Shown piece after piece: positions 37,375 through 46,215 of a stretch of 64,000 nt of DNA. The translations under genes and the position numbers were made by a program. The stretch covers positions 372,001-436,000 of the forward strand of contig NZ_JACIDZ010000002.1 in the NCBI RefSeq assembly GCF_014196625.1. Reading direction: 5' to 3'. This stretch comes from Martelella radicis. GTDB taxonomy: Bacteria > Pseudomonadota > Alphaproteobacteria > Rhizobiales > Rhizobiaceae. Under the pieces are notes generated by a model that saw nothing but the letters and a program-made list of their open reading frames with translations, made no database searches and was not told where the DNA came from. The first letter of the stretch is position 1. Each line of letters opens with the position of its first letter.

Positions 37375-37491
37375 ATTGACCCCTCGTCAATATCGTGGGC
37401 CAGAATAGCCATGTCATTGCGGCCCTGCCAAGCCGGTCCTGCAAAAGCCGGTAAAATCGATTTGACGCCCCCGCCCGATCGTTGCACGATC
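37375..37491. promoter_or_regulatory. Divergent control region with two palindromes
   Basis: Between the SorC-type regulator and the epimerase gene lie ATTGACCCCTCGTCAAT (37375-37391, perfect 6-bp arms, 5-bp spacer) and GATCGTTGCACGATC (37477-37491, perfect 6-bp arms, 3-bp spacer). They are candidates for the regulator's binding sites. No promoter hexamers stand out clearly. Confidence 0.4.
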
Positions 37492-37528
37492 CCGCCCGTT
37501 CGAGGAGCATGCCAATAGCGAGGAAGAA

Positions 37529-38419
37529 ATGACAAAACGCATCGTTTTCACCGGCGGCAGCGGCAAGGCCGGCCGCGACGTGATCCCCTATCTTTTCGAC
37601 AGGGGCCACGACGTTCTCAATCTCGATCTGGTCGCGCTCGATCATCCGGAGGTCAACACGCTGATCACCGACCTGACCGACAGCGGCCAGGTGTTCAACG
37701 CCATGTCCATGCATTTCGGCATGGACCGCTATGACGCCGGCAAGCTGCCCGAAGCGCCCGATGCCGTCGTGCATTTTGCCGCCATTCCGCGCGTGATGAT
37801 CACGCCTGACAACGTCACCTACCAGACCAATGTGATCTCGACCTACAACGTCATCGAGGCGGCGATGAAGCTCGGCGTCCGCAAGGTCATCATTGCCTCG
37901 AGCGAGACCACCTATGGCGTCTGTTTCGCCGAGGGCGACCGGGATTTCCACGCCTTTCCGCTCGAAGAGGATTATGACGTCGATCCGCTCGACAGCTACG
38001 GGCTTTCCAAGGTCTGCAACGAGAAGACGGCGCGCGCCTTCGCGCTGCGCTTCGGCGCCGATATCTACGCGCTTCGGATCGGCAATGTCATCTCGCCGGA
38101 CGACTATGCCAAGTTCCCGGCCTTCCTCGCCGATCCGCCCTCGCGCAAGCGCAATGCCTGGAGCTATATCGATGCGCGCGACCTCGGCCAGATCGTCGAT
38201 CTGTGTCTAAAGAAGGACGGGCTCGGCTTCGAGGTGTTCAACGCCACCAACGACACGATCACGGCCAACGAGAAGACGGTCGATTTCCTGAAGAAGTACG
38301 CGCCCAACACGCCGATCACCCGGGAGATGGGCGATTACGAAGCGCCGCTTTCCAACCGCAAGATCCGCGAGGTTCTGGGGTTTGAGGAACAGCACGACTG
38401 GCGGAAATATGTGAAGTGA
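37529..38419 (+). CDS. NAD-dependent sugar epimerase/dehydratase (extended SDR)
   Basis: A 296-residue extended short-chain dehydrogenase. The NAD motif TGGSGKAGRDV begins at residue 8. IIASSETTYG supplies the Ser/Thr, and the Tyr-x3-Lys pair is in DSYGLSKVCNEK. C-terminal part ends VLGFEEQHDWRKYVK. It is divergent from the SorC-type regulator and ends the local unit; repeat copy 6 follows. It could be a sugar or sugar-acid epimerase or a uronate dehydrogenase-like oxidoreductase. The substrate is presumably the effector sugar of the regulator. Confidence 0.87.
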   Translation: MTKRIVFTGGSGKAGRDVIPYLFDRGHDVLNLDLVALDHPEVNTLITDLTDSGQVFNAMSMHFGMDRYDAGKLPEAPDAVVHFAAIPRVMITPDNVTYQTNVISTYNVIEAAMKLGVRKVIIASSETTYGVCFAEGDRDFHAFPLEEDYDVDPLDSYGLSKVCNEKTARAFALRFGADIYALRIGNVISPDDYAKFPAFLADPPSRKRNAWSYIDARDLGQIVDLCLKKDGLGFEVFNATNDTITANEKTVDFLKKYAPNTPITREMGDYEAPLSNRKIREVLGFEEQHDWRKYVK

Positions 38420-38761
38420 GGGCAGGGCGCTTGCCCCAAAAATCTCTCCCCTTGAGGGAGAGATGCCCCGAAAGGGGCAGAGAGGGGTGAACCCTCTCGG
38501 GAAATTCGGAGTATGCGGCTCATGCCCTTTACCCCCCTCTGTCGCTTTCGCGACATCTCCCCCTCAAAGGGGGAGATCGGTGGGCGGAAGATCGGCCAGC
38601 ACCTGATTTTGGCAATTACCCCTTCATTAAGAAGAAGTCGAAGCCGAACCGGTGCATATGGGCCGTTTCGTCTTGTTCACGCGTAACAAGACCGATGCGA
38701 TTTTCGCGAAGGCGGCCAGAGCTGCGCTTCTTCACACCCAAAGATCAATCAGGACAAAACA
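38420..38761 (+). other. 342-bp gap holding repeat copy 6
   Basis: Apart from the repeat (38442-38577) the remaining 184 bp contain no convincing gene. Frames here lack ribosome-binding sites. The composition is more AT-rich toward the small ORF that follows. Confidence 0.6.
38442..38577. repeat. Palindromic multi-hairpin intergenic repeat, copy 6
   Basis: 136-bp copy, 22 bp after the epimerase stop, same orientation as copies 1-3 and 5. It is the last copy before the origin region. Confidence 0.9.
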
Positions 38762-38887
38762 ATGGATACACACTTAGAGAAACTAGAATTTTCCACGGCC
38801 GGCATGAAGCTGCAGGCAAACGGGAAGTTTGCAATAATAGCAGGGGTAGCCTTGGTACTAATTCTGGCTCTCGGCACGATAGGCTAG
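38762..38887 (+). CDS. Small single-span membrane protein, 41 residues
   Basis: ATG 38762 to TAG 38887 encodes 41 residues: a charged N-terminal half (MDTHLEKLEFSTAGMKLQ) and a hydrophobic C-terminal span (FAIIAGVALVLILALGTIG). AGGACAAAACA precedes the ATG as a possible ribosome-binding site. Codons such as TTA, CTA and ATA are unlike the GC-rich neighbours. It lies between the epimerase gene and the convergent dnaQ gene, where synteny with other rhizobia appears broken. Small membrane proteins of this shape include toxins of type I systems and stress proteins; nothing here proves either. Confidence 0.5.
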   Translation: MDTHLEKLEFSTAGMKLQANGKFAIIAGVALVLILALGTIG

Positions 38888-38905
38888 CACGGTCCGGAAA
38901 ACGCC

Positions 38906-39619
38906 TCACGTCCCCGAGACGCTGTGCCACAACGCCTTGTCGCCGATCTCGGCGAGCATTTTCGCGTGCGCCTCGGCCTCTTCCGCGTGAACGCGCGAGG
39001 GGAGCGGGCGGGGGCGGACGAGGGGCGGCAGCTTGCGCAGATTGCCGTCGCTGTCATATTCATCCGCCGAGCCGGCATTGACGAGGCGGAAGGCCGCCTG
39101 ACGCCCGCCGGACATCTCGATATAGACCTCCGCCAGCAATTCCGCGTCGAGCAGCGCGCCGTGCTTGGTGCGGTGGGCATTGTCGATCGAATAGCGCTTG
39201 CAGAGCGCGTCGAGGCTGTTGGGGCCCATCGGGTGCTTGCGCCGCGCCAGCGCCAACGTGTCGACCACCATCTCCTGGTCGATCGGCGGCTTGCCGAGCC
39301 GGCCGAGTTCGGCATTGATGAAGCCCATGTCGAAGGCGGCGTTGTGGGCGATCCAGCGGGCACCGTCGAAAAAGGCCAGGAGATCGTCGACCACATCGGC
39401 AAAGACCGGCTTATCCTTGAGGAACTCGTCTGAAATGCCATGCACCTGAAGGGCTTCCGGATGCACGGTCTTGCCGTCCGGATTGACATAGACATGGAAG
39501 GTCTTTCCGGTCGGGAAATGGTCGATCAACTCGACGCCGCCGATCTCGATCAGCCGGTCGTCATTCTTGTCCATGCCCGTTGTTTCGGTATCGAAAATGA
39601 TATCGCGCGTGACCTTCAT
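38906..39619 (-). CDS. dnaQ: DNA polymerase III epsilon subunit (3-5 proofreading exonuclease)
   Basis: A 237-residue DEDDh exonuclease. Exo I motif FDTETTGMD with the two catalytic acids, Exo II in NAAFDMGFINAE, Exo III HGALLDAELLAEVY with the general-base histidine. It proofreads in the replicative polymerase core. ATG 39619 is chosen over the adjoining GTG because AAGGAG lies 5 bp upstream. It is the last gene of ppsR-maf-aroE-coaE-dnaQ, all pointing away from the origin on the minus strand. Confidence 0.95.
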   Translation of the reverse strand: MKVTRDIIFDTETTGMDKNDDRLIEIGGVELIDHFPTGKTFHVYVNPDGKTVHPEALQVHGISDEFLKDKPVFADVVDDLLAFFDGARWIAHNAAFDMGFINAELGRLGKPPIDQEMVVDTLALARRKHPMGPNSLDALCKRYSIDNAHRTKHGALLDAELLAEVYIEMSGGRQAAFRLVNAGSADEYDSDGNLRKLPPLVRPRPLPSRVHAEEAEAHAKMLAEIGDKALWHSVSGT

Positions 39620-39628
39620 CACCGCTCC

Positions 39629-40240
39629 TTAATCTTTTTGCGCCGCGCCGTCCGCCGCCTTGTCCTTCAGTTCGGCAATGATCTGACCAACCGCCGTCCG
39701 CGCCTCGTCAATGCCGTGTCCCGTGTCGACAATATAGTCGGCTCGCGCGCGTTTTTCGCCATCGGCAAGCTGACGTTTGAGCACGGTTTCGAACTTTTCC
39801 ACTGTCATATCCGGTCGCGCCAGCACGCGTTCGCGCTGGATCTCGGGAACGCAGGTGACGACCAGCACATAATCGACGGCGCGATCGGCGCCGGTCTCGA
39901 ACAGGAGGGGGATGTCGAGCACGGCGATCGGCGCTTCGTCGGCGCGCGCCTTCTCCAGGAAGCGGTCGCGTTCCTCACGCACCAGCGGATGGACAATCGC
40001 CTCCAGTTTCTCGAAGTTCTCGGGCTTGCCGGCAAGCGCCTTGCTGAGGCGCGCGCGATTGATCACGCCATCTTCGGCAACGCCCGGAAAGGCAGCCTCG
40101 ACCGGGGCCACGGCCCTGCCGCGATAAAGCGCGTGCACCACCTCATCGGCATTTTGCACCGGTATGCCGGCTTCGGTAAAAAAGCCCGCCGTGGTGGACT
40201 TTCCCATGCCGATCGAGCCGGTGAGGCCGAGAATGATCAT
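39629..40240 (-). CDS. coaE: Dephospho-CoA kinase
   Basis: A 203-residue P-loop kinase for the last step of coenzyme A synthesis. The ATP loop is [12 protein letters not shown] at residues 5-16, and [20 protein letters not shown] is the usual CoaE mid-section. Its ATG overlaps the aroE stop by 4 bp, and dnaQ starts 9 bp after its own stop, so the three are one translational run. Confidence 0.96.
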   Translation of the reverse strand: MIILGLTGSIGMGKSTTAGFFTEAGIPVQNADEVVHALYRGRAVAPVEAAFPGVAEDGVINRARLSKALAGKPENFEKLEAIVHPLVREERDRFLEKARADEAPIAVLDIPLLFETGADRAVDYVLVVTCVPEIQRERVLARPDMTVEKFETVLKRQLADGEKRARADYIVDTGHGIDEARTAVGQIIAELKDKAADGAAQKD

Positions 40241-41097
40241 CCGTTCGCCTCCAGATCGGCGATGATCTCGTCCCTCAGCGCGGCATCGACCTCGGGCTTC
40301 CTACCGAACCATTTCTCAAAACCCGGCACGGCCTGGTGCAGCAGCATGCCGAGCCCGTCCGCCGTCTTCAGCCCGTGCGCCTTCGCCTGTTTCAGGATCG
40401 GCGTTTCGAGCGGCACATAGACGATATCGGCAACAATGGCGTTTTCGGACAGCAGGCCGAAGTCAAAGTCCGGTACGGCGCCGCCCTTCATGCCAAGCGA
40501 GGTCGTGTTGACGAAAAGGCCTGCGCCCTTCATCACCTCGGCAAGCCGGTCCATGTCATGCGCGTCGACCCGGTCGCCAAGCCGCGCGGCTAGTTCGGAG
40601 GCCCGCGCCAGCGTGCGGTTGACGATGTGGATGTGGGAAATGCCGCGCTGTTTGAGCGCCATGACGATCGAGCGCGCGCCGCCGCCGGCCCCCAGCACTA
40701 CGGCCTTCTCCGCATAATCCCAGCCGGGATGGGTCGCATCAAGATTGCCGGTGAAGCCGAGGCCGTCAGTATTGGTCGCATGAACGCGTCCGTTTTCGAC
40801 CCAGAGCGTGTTTGCAGCGCCCAGAAGCGTGGCATTTTCATCGGCTTCATCGGCAAGCTCGAACGCGGCCATCTTGTGAGGGATGGTGACATTGCAGCCA
40901 ACGAGACCGGCTTCGCCGGAGCGCAGACGATCGATGAAGCCCGCGATTTCGCCCGGGGCCACGTCCTCGCGCACATAGTCCCCGGAAATTCCGTATTTCT
41001 TCAGCCAGTAGCCATGAACCAGCGGCGAGCGGGACTGGGAAACGGGATGGCCGATGACGCAGGCCCGCCGCAGATTGGTTTCACGTGAATCAGTCAT
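40237..41097 (-). CDS. aroE: Shikimate dehydrogenase
   Basis: A 286-residue NADP-dependent enzyme of the shikimate pathway. The substrate region is [17 protein letters not shown] near residue 16, GCNVTIPHK supplies the catalytic Lys, and the cofactor loop is [13 protein letters not shown] 41097 is used; an in-frame extension to 41346 runs through maf and is not credible. The start overlaps maf by 8 bp, and the overlap falls in a degenerate parS motif (41077-41092). Confidence 0.95.
   Translation of the reverse strand: MTDSRETNLRRACVIGHPVSQSRSPLVHGYWLKKYGISGDYVREDVAPGEIAGFIDRLRSGEAGLVGCNVTIPHKMAAFELADEADENATLLGAANTLWVENGRVHATNTDGLGFTGNLDATHPGWDYAEKAVVLGAGGGARSIVMALKQRGISHIHIVNRTLARASELAARLGDRVDAHDMDRLAEVMKGAGLFVNTTSLGMKGGAVPDFDFGLLSENAIVADIVYVPLETPILKQAKAHGLKTADGLGMLLHQAVPGFEKWFGRKPEVDAALRDEIIADLEANG
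41077..41092. other. Degenerate parS-like site
   Basis: GGTTTCACGTGAATCA matches the parS consensus TGTTTCACGTGAAACA in 14 of 16 positions. It lies at the maf stop / aroE start junction, about 1.7 kb left of the presumed origin. Base choice is partly fixed by the two overlapping genes, so it may be a weak site or chance. Confidence 0.5.
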
Positions 41098-41695
41098 GCA
41101 GTGCTCCGAGTTTGCGCAGGGCCGCCAGCAGCTCAAGCATCGGCATGCCCAATATCGTGAAGAAATCGCCGTCGATCCGCTCGAACAGTCGCACGCCCAG
41201 GCCTTCCAGCTGGTAAACGCCCGAGGAAAACAGCGCCTCGTCGGAAAGGCGCTCCAGATAGCGATCGATCTCAGCCTCGTCGAGCCGGCGCATGTGCAAG
41301 GCGGCCGTCTCGCAGGCCTCGAACAGGATCTCGCCATCGCGGGCAATCGCGAAGGCGCTCATCAGGTAATGCGTCTTGCCGGAAAGGCGCATCAGATGCT
41401 CGCGCGCTTCCTTGCGGTTTTCCGGCTTCGAATAGGAGCCCCCCTCGAAAGCCATCACCTGATCACCGCCGATGACGAAGGCCCCCGGCGCGCGGCCCGC
41501 GACATCGAGCGCCTTTGCCCGCGACAAAAGACCGGCAAGAAAATCAGGCGTCGCGCCGGTCTTCAGGAAAGGCGCTTCCGTCGCCCGTTCATCCACATGC
41601 GGGCGCATGCTGGAAAAGGCGATCCCCGCATTGGCGAGCAGCGCCCGCCTCGACGGACTGGTGGAGGCCAGGATGATCGCTTCGTTGTTCGGCAT
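41090..41695 (-). CDS. maf: Maf/YceF-like nucleoside triphosphate pyrophosphatase
   Basis: A 201-residue Maf-family protein that hydrolyses non-canonical or modified nucleoside triphosphates. The family start is [19 protein letters not shown], the middle has [15 protein letters not shown], and [20 protein letters not shown] is near the end. It is the second gene left of the origin, 30 bp after ppsR on the minus strand, and overlaps aroE by 8 bp. Confidence 0.94.
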   Translation of the reverse strand: MPNNEAIILASTSPSRRALLANAGIAFSSMRPHVDERATEAPFLKTGATPDFLAGLLSRAKALDVAGRAPGAFVIGGDQVMAFEGGSYSKPENRKEAREHLMRLSGKTHYLMSAFAIARDGEILFEACETAALHMRRLDEAEIDRYLERLSDEALFSSGVYQLEGLGVRLFERIDGDFFTILGMPMLELLAALRKLGALHD

Positions 41696-41725
41696 CGGCG
41701 CTTTCCTCTCGCAGCTCCAGCGTTG

Positions 41726-42547
41726 CTATTTCAGCTCGTATTTCAGGGCAAGAATGGCCGCCGCCGTCTCCTCGATCGACCGGCGGGAGACATCGATGAT
41801 CGGCCAGTTGTTCTGGGCGGCAAGGCTGCGGGCATATTTCAGCTCTTCGGCAATCACCGCGCGATCGGTATATTCGCTCTTGCCCTCATCCGCGCCGCTG
41901 CCGAATTCGCGGAATTCGCGGACCTGCGAAATCCGTCCCGGCGAGGCGATCAGGCAGACGATCAGCGGCCGCTTCGCCCGATACAGGCTTTCGGGCAGTT
42001 TCATTCCCGGCACGATCGGAATATTGGCGGCCTTCACGCCACGATTGGCGAGATAGACGCTTGTCGGCGTCTTCGATGTGCGGGAAATGCCGAGGATGAC
42101 GACATCCGCCTCGTCATAGGTTTCCGGCATCTGCCCGTCATCGTGATCCATGGCGTAGTTCAGTGCCTCGATGCGGGCAAAATAGTCCTCGTCCAGGCTG
42201 TGCTGTGCGCCCGAGCGCCGGCGCGAGGCCGTGCCCAGATAGGACTGGAACACCCTGGCGACCGGATCGAGAACATTGACGCAGGGCACATTCATGTCCC
42301 GGCACATTTCTTCCAGAAGCGCGCCCAGTTCCTCATTGACCACCGTATAGAGAACAATGCCCGGCGCCTCGTCGATCGCCCTGAGCACGGCGAGCACCTG
42401 CTTGCGGCTGCGCACCAGCGGATAAACATGTTCGATCGGCTCATAACCGCCGAACTGGGCGGAAACCGCGCGGCCGGTGGAGATCAGCGTTTCGCCCGTC
42501 GAATCGGAGATCAGATGGAGGTGAAAGAAGTTTTTGCGGTTTTCCAC
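41726..42547 (-). CDS. ppsR: PEP synthase regulatory protein (bifunctional kinase/pyrophosphorylase, DUF299)
   Basis: A 273-residue protein of the DUF299 family, which phosphorylates and dephosphorylates PEP synthase or pyruvate phosphate dikinase. The start is GTG 42547 (protein [19 protein letters not shown]), with GAAGGACATC upstream; the long frame beyond it runs into the origin region and is not credible. [20 protein letters not shown] contains the family's P-loop. A homologue flanks the Caulobacter origin opposite hemE, as here. Confidence 0.93.
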   Translation of the reverse strand: MENRKNFFHLHLISDSTGETLISTGRAVSAQFGGYEPIEHVYPLVRSRKQVLAVLRAIDEAPGIVLYTVVNEELGALLEEMCRDMNVPCVNVLDPVARVFQSYLGTASRRRSGAQHSLDEDYFARIEALNYAMDHDDGQMPETYDEADVVILGISRTSKTPTSVYLANRGVKAANIPIVPGMKLPESLYRAKRPLIVCLIASPGRISQVREFREFGSGADEGKSEYTDRAVIAEELKYARSLAAQNNWPIIDVSRRSIEETAAAILALKYELK

Positions 42548-42957
42548 GATGTCCTTCGCCTCCTGTTCATAACGCTGGACAAAACGGGACGAATGCGAAG
42601 CGCCGATTTTGGCCTGTGGGTTGTCTTGCGATTTATCCACATATCCCCTTTTGTCGAGAAGGTTCAAACGCCTCTGTTGAAAACGGGGAAAAGAATGGTT
42701 TTTGCGGCAAAATTCCAACGGTTTTGCACAGGCCGACGAGAGCCTGCGCGACACGCCAAGGATTTGAATCCATGAATTATTCCATCCTCTTCCCCACAAT
42801 TGCCATGAAGGCGGATTTTTGGGCCCACCCAAGACGGCCAAATGCGTGGAAAAGACTCATAGTCGCGGAAAACCCTTTAATCCTTGATCCTCACAGACTC
42901 TAAGAAATAAAAGGAATCCAAACATAAACAGATTCATTATTTGCAAGGGCTGGGGAT
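42548..42957. other. Presumed chromosomal replication origin (oriC)
   Basis: The 410-bp ppsR-hemE gap contains a perfect DnaA box TTATCCACA (42633-42641) and two 7/9 matches, TTTTGCACA (42722-42730) and TTCCCCACA (42790-42798). Five GANTC sites, the target of the CcrM methylase, lie at 42766, 42854, 42896, 42914 and 42931, about seven times the chance density. The last 60 bp before hemE are AT-rich and could unwind. Genes diverge from this gap on both sides. Caulobacter Cori lies between the same two gene families. Confidence 0.8.
42633..42641 (+). promoter_or_regulatory. DnaA box
   Basis: TTATCCACA, identical to the strong DnaA-binding consensus, inside the ppsR-hemE gap. Confidence 0.8.
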
Positions 42958-43983
42958 ATGGCAGAACGGACGCTGGAACGCGTGCTTGAGGGTGAGACCG
43001 TCAACCCGCCGCCGATCTGGCTGATGCGGCAGGCAGGCCGTTATTTGCCCGAATACCGGGCCTTGAGGGAAAAGGCGGGCGGCTTCCTCAACCTTTGCTA
43101 CAATCCCGATTTTGCAACGGAAGTGACCCTGCAGCCAATCAGGCGTTACGGCTTTGACGCCGCCATCCTGTTTTCCGACATTCTCGTGATCCCGGATGCA
43201 TTGAAATGCGGGGTTCGCTTTGAAAAGGGTGAGGGACCGCGTCTTGATCCGATCGAGGCCGACGACATTGGACGTTTGGAAGCCCGCTATGCGGCTGACA
43301 CGCTTGATCCGGTAATCGAGGCAGTAGGGCGCATCCGCGAGAGCCTGCCAAGCCAGACGAGCCTTCTCGGCTTTTGCGGCGCACCCTGGACCGTGGCAAC
43401 CTACATGATTGCAGGGAAGGGGACGAGCGACCAGGCGCCCGCACGGCTCTTCGCCTATCGTCACAGGACGGAGTTCCTGAAGCTTCTTGATCTGATCGCC
43501 GATCTCTCCGCCGACTATCTGATCCGGCAATTGAAGGCCGGCGCCGATGCGGTGCAAATTTTCGACAGTTGGGCAGGCGTGCTCGGCGAAGAGGGTTTTG
43601 TCGATTTTGCCGCTGCCCCCGTTGCCCGTATCGTCAAGACGGTGCGTCAGGCCGTGCCGGGCGCGAAGATCATTGCCTTTGCCAAGGGCGCAGGCCCCAA
43701 TCTTTCGACCTACCGGCAGAAAACCGATGCCAATGCGATCGGCCTCGACTGGACCGTGCCGCTCGCCATTGCCAAGGAGCTGCAGAAGGACGGGCCCGTG
43801 CAGGGCAATCTCGATCCGCTGTCACTGGTTGCGGGCGGTGATCTGATGAAAGCGCGTGCGAGGGCTATTGTTGAAGCCTTGTCGGACGGTCCGATGATCT
43901 TCAATCTCGGTCACGGGATCACGCCGGAAGTGGATCCCGAAACCGTCTTAACCCTCGTCAAGCTGGTGCGCGGCGAAGAATAA
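42958..43983 (+). CDS. hemE: Uroporphyrinogen decarboxylase
   Basis: A 341-residue enzyme decarboxylating uroporphyrinogen III to coproporphyrinogen III in haem synthesis. The N-terminal signature [20 protein letters not shown] and the later [14 protein letters not shown] are both intact. ATG 42958 follows GGGCTGGGGAT. It is the first plus-strand gene right of the presumed origin and is followed by hemJ, so two haem genes sit together. Confidence 0.96.
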   Translation: MAERTLERVLEGETVNPPPIWLMRQAGRYLPEYRALREKAGGFLNLCYNPDFATEVTLQPIRRYGFDAAILFSDILVIPDALKCGVRFEKGEGPRLDPIEADDIGRLEARYAADTLDPVIEAVGRIRESLPSQTSLLGFCGAPWTVATYMIAGKGTSDQAPARLFAYRHRTEFLKLLDLIADLSADYLIRQLKAGADAVQIFDSWAGVLGEEGFVDFAAAPVARIVKTVRQAVPGAKIIAFAKGAGPNLSTYRQKTDANAIGLDWTVPLAIAKELQKDGPVQGNLDPLSLVAGGDLMKARARAIVEALSDGPMIFNLGHGITPEVDPETVLTLVKLVRGEE

Positions 43984-44015
43984 TATATATAAATCAAATA
44001 GATGTGGAGGAAATG

Positions 44016-44558
44016 ATGACGGACCAGGGCGAAACCGGAAAGGTTGCGGGCAAGAAATCGGCAAGCCGGGCGATGACGGCGCTGCTTCTGTTCCTGTTCG
44101 TCTGTCTGGGACTATTCATCTTCCAGCGCGACAGTTTCTATCTCTGGGCGACGGCCATTCACGTGATCGCGGTGATTTCCTGGATGGCCGGCATGTTCTA
44201 CATGCCGCGGCTCTTCGTCTATCACGCCGACAGCGCGCCGGGTTCGGAGAAATCGGAGACCTTCAAGGTGATGGAATACCGTCTGATGAAGGTGATCATG
44301 AACCCGGCCATGATCCTGACCTGGATCTTCGGCCTCTATCTCGCCTGGGACGGCGGCTGGCTGACCGATGGCTGGCTGCATGTGAAGCTTCTCGCCGTTT
44401 TCCTGATGTCCGGCGTCCATGGCTATTACAGCAAGGCGATCAAGGATTTTGCCGCCGATAAGCGCTCGACCAGCGCACGGCACTGGCGGATTGTCAACGA
44501 AGCGCCGACCGTGCTGATGATCATTGCCGTGATAATGGTGATCGTTAAACCCTTTTAA
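44016..44558 (+). CDS. hemJ: Protoporphyrinogen IX oxidase HemJ
   Basis: A 180-residue membrane protein with four or five helices. The conserved His and Lys of HemJ are in WATAIHVIAVISWMAGMFYM and YRLMKVIMNPAMILTW. It oxidises protoporphyrinogen to protoporphyrin, the penultimate haem step, in place of HemG/HemY. ATG 44016 is chosen because GGAGG ends 5 bp before it; GTG 44004 and ATG 44013 are alternatives. It lies 32 bp after hemE. Confidence 0.9.
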   Translation: MTDQGETGKVAGKKSASRAMTALLLFLFVCLGLFIFQRDSFYLWATAIHVIAVISWMAGMFYMPRLFVYHADSAPGSEKSETFKVMEYRLMKVIMNPAMILTWIFGLYLAWDGGWLTDGWLHVKLLAVFLMSGVHGYYSKAIKDFAADKRSTSARHWRIVNEAPTVLMIIAVIMVIVKPF

Positions 44559-44682
44559 TCGTTTGATAAATGGTTTGGCGCGTTTTCCGGGACAAAAACG
44601 CGTATTTGCTCTTGTAACGACACGGGCAAATCAGTATCTTCCAGCCAACCCATCCAAAAAGGCTGTGCAAGACTACCCCTGC

Positions 44683-44714
44683 GCCAATCCAAATTGGCAC
44701 TGCTCCACCAGTGC
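44683..44714 (+). promoter_or_regulatory. Overlapping hairpins in the rho leader
   Basis: GCCAAT/ATTGGC (44683-44698) and GCACTG/CAGTGC (44697-44714) are perfect 6-bp stems sharing two bases, so only one can form fully. They lie 42 bp before the rho ATG, where autoregulatory read-through control of rho is known in enteric bacteria. Confidence 0.3.
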
Positions 44715-44755
44715 AACCGGCCTTTCGATCATCACAACAATTCACGGTTTACTTC

Positions 44756-46021
44756 ATGTCTCAAATGAAGCTTCAGGAACTGAAGAGCAAGACACCAACC
44801 GACCTCCTGGCCTTTGCCGAATCACTTGAGGTCGAAGGCGCCAGCACGATGCGCAAGCAGGAGCTGATGTTCGCCATTCTGAAGGTGCTGGCCACGCAGG
44901 ATGTCGAGATCATCGGCGAAGGCGTTGTCGAGGTTCTTCAGGACGGTTTCGGCTTCCTGCGTTCGGCCAACGCCAATTATCTGCCGGGCCCGGACGACAT
45001 CTATATTTCGCCCTCCCAGATCCGCCGCTTCGCGCTGAAGACCGGCGATACGGTCGAGGGACCGATCCGCGGGCCGAAGGAAGGCGAGCGGTATTTCGCC
45101 CTTTTGAAGGTCAACACGATCAATTCCGATGATCCGGAGAAGATCCGCCACAAGGTCCATTTCGACAATCTGACACCGCTTTATCCCGATGAGCGGTTCA
45201 ACATGGAACTTGAAAACCCGACGTCGAAGGACCTTTCGCCGCGCGTCATCGATCTGGTGGCGCCGCTCGGCAAGGGCCAGCGCGGCCTGATTGTCGCGCC
45301 GCCGCGCACGGGTAAGACGGTTCTTTTGCAGAACATCGCCCATTCCATCACGGCCAATCATCCCGAATGCTTCCTGATCGTGCTTCTGATCGACGAGCGT
45401 CCGGAAGAAGTGACCGACATGCAGCGCTCGGTGAAGGGCGAGGTCGTGTCTTCGACTTTCGATGAACCGGCGGTGCGCCACGTTCAGGTTGCTGAAATGG
45501 TGATCGAGAAGGCGAAGCGCCTGGTCGAGCATGGCCGCGACGTCGTCATCCTGCTCGATTCCATCACCCGTCTCGGCCGCGCCTACAACACCGTCGTGCC
45601 GTCTTCCGGCAAGGTGCTGACCGGCGGCGTTGACGCCAATGCGCTGCAGCGGCCGAAGCGTTTCTTTGGCGCGGCGCGCAATATCGAAGAGGGCGGCTCG
45701 CTGACGATCATTGCGACCGCGCTGATCGATACCGGCAGCCGCATGGACGAAGTGATCTTCGAAGAGTTCAAAGGCACCGGCAACTCGGAAATCGTGCTGG
45801 ATCGTAAGGTCGCCGACAAGCGAATCTTCCCGGCGATCGATATTCTCAAGTCTGGCACCCGCAAGGAGGACCTGCTAGTTCCGCGTCAGGATCTGCAGAA
45901 GGTCTTCGTCCTGCGCCGTATCCTTGCCCCGATGGGCACGACCGACGGCATCGAGTTCCTCATCGACAAGCTGAAGCAGACGAAGAGCAATGCCGAGTTC
46001 TTCGAATCGATGAACACCTGA
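44756..46021 (+). CDS. rho: Transcription termination factor Rho
   Basis: A 421-residue RNA-dependent helicase-ATPase that terminates transcription. The N-terminal helix bundle ([20 protein letters not shown]) is followed by the cold-shock-like RNA-binding domain ([16 protein letters not shown]). Walker A is APPRTGKT, Walker [11 protein letters not shown], and the Q/R-loop segments follow. ATG 44756 is the normal family start, although no strong ribosome-binding site is seen. Its 197-bp leader holds overlapping hairpins. Confidence 0.97.
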   Translation: MSQMKLQELKSKTPTDLLAFAESLEVEGASTMRKQELMFAILKVLATQDVEIIGEGVVEVLQDGFGFLRSANANYLPGPDDIYISPSQIRRFALKTGDTVEGPIRGPKEGERYFALLKVNTINSDDPEKIRHKVHFDNLTPLYPDERFNMELENPTSKDLSPRVIDLVAPLGKGQRGLIVAPPRTGKTVLLQNIAHSITANHPECFLIVLLIDERPEEVTDMQRSVKGEVVSSTFDEPAVRHVQVAEMVIEKAKRLVEHGRDVVILLDSITRLGRAYNTVVPSSGKVLTGGVDANALQRPKRFFGAARNIEEGGSLTIIATALIDTGSRMDEVIFEEFKGTGNSEIVLDRKVADKRIFPAIDILKSGTRKEDLLVPRQDLQKVFVLRRILAPMGTTDGIEFLIDKLKQTKSNAEFFESMNT

Positions 46022-46032
46022 CGCCGCTGACA

Positions 46033-46066
46033 GGAAAGAAGCCCCTGTCCGAGAGGGCCTTTTCTT
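46033..46066 (+). terminator. Terminator-like hairpin after rho
   Basis: GAAAGAAGCCCCT pairs imperfectly with AGAGGGCCTTTTCTTC 12 bp after the rho stop, giving a stem followed by a T-rich tract. Moderate support. Confidence 0.55.
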
Positions 46067-46215
46067 CTTGCGGAGGAACGACCGTTTCGATCTGAGTGGT
46101 TGAACCATCCCAGAATTTGGTTTTTGTCGTCCGGTGTTACGGAAACGGGAAAGCAGGGCTGGTAGCCATATAAGATATTGAAATACATATCGAATTTTCA
46201 TTGGCCCAGGCGCGA

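Noticed and set aside
42548-42841. N-terminal extension of ppsR into the intergenic region
   Set aside because: The family begins at ENRKNFF; the extension has no conservation signal and would cover the DnaA box.
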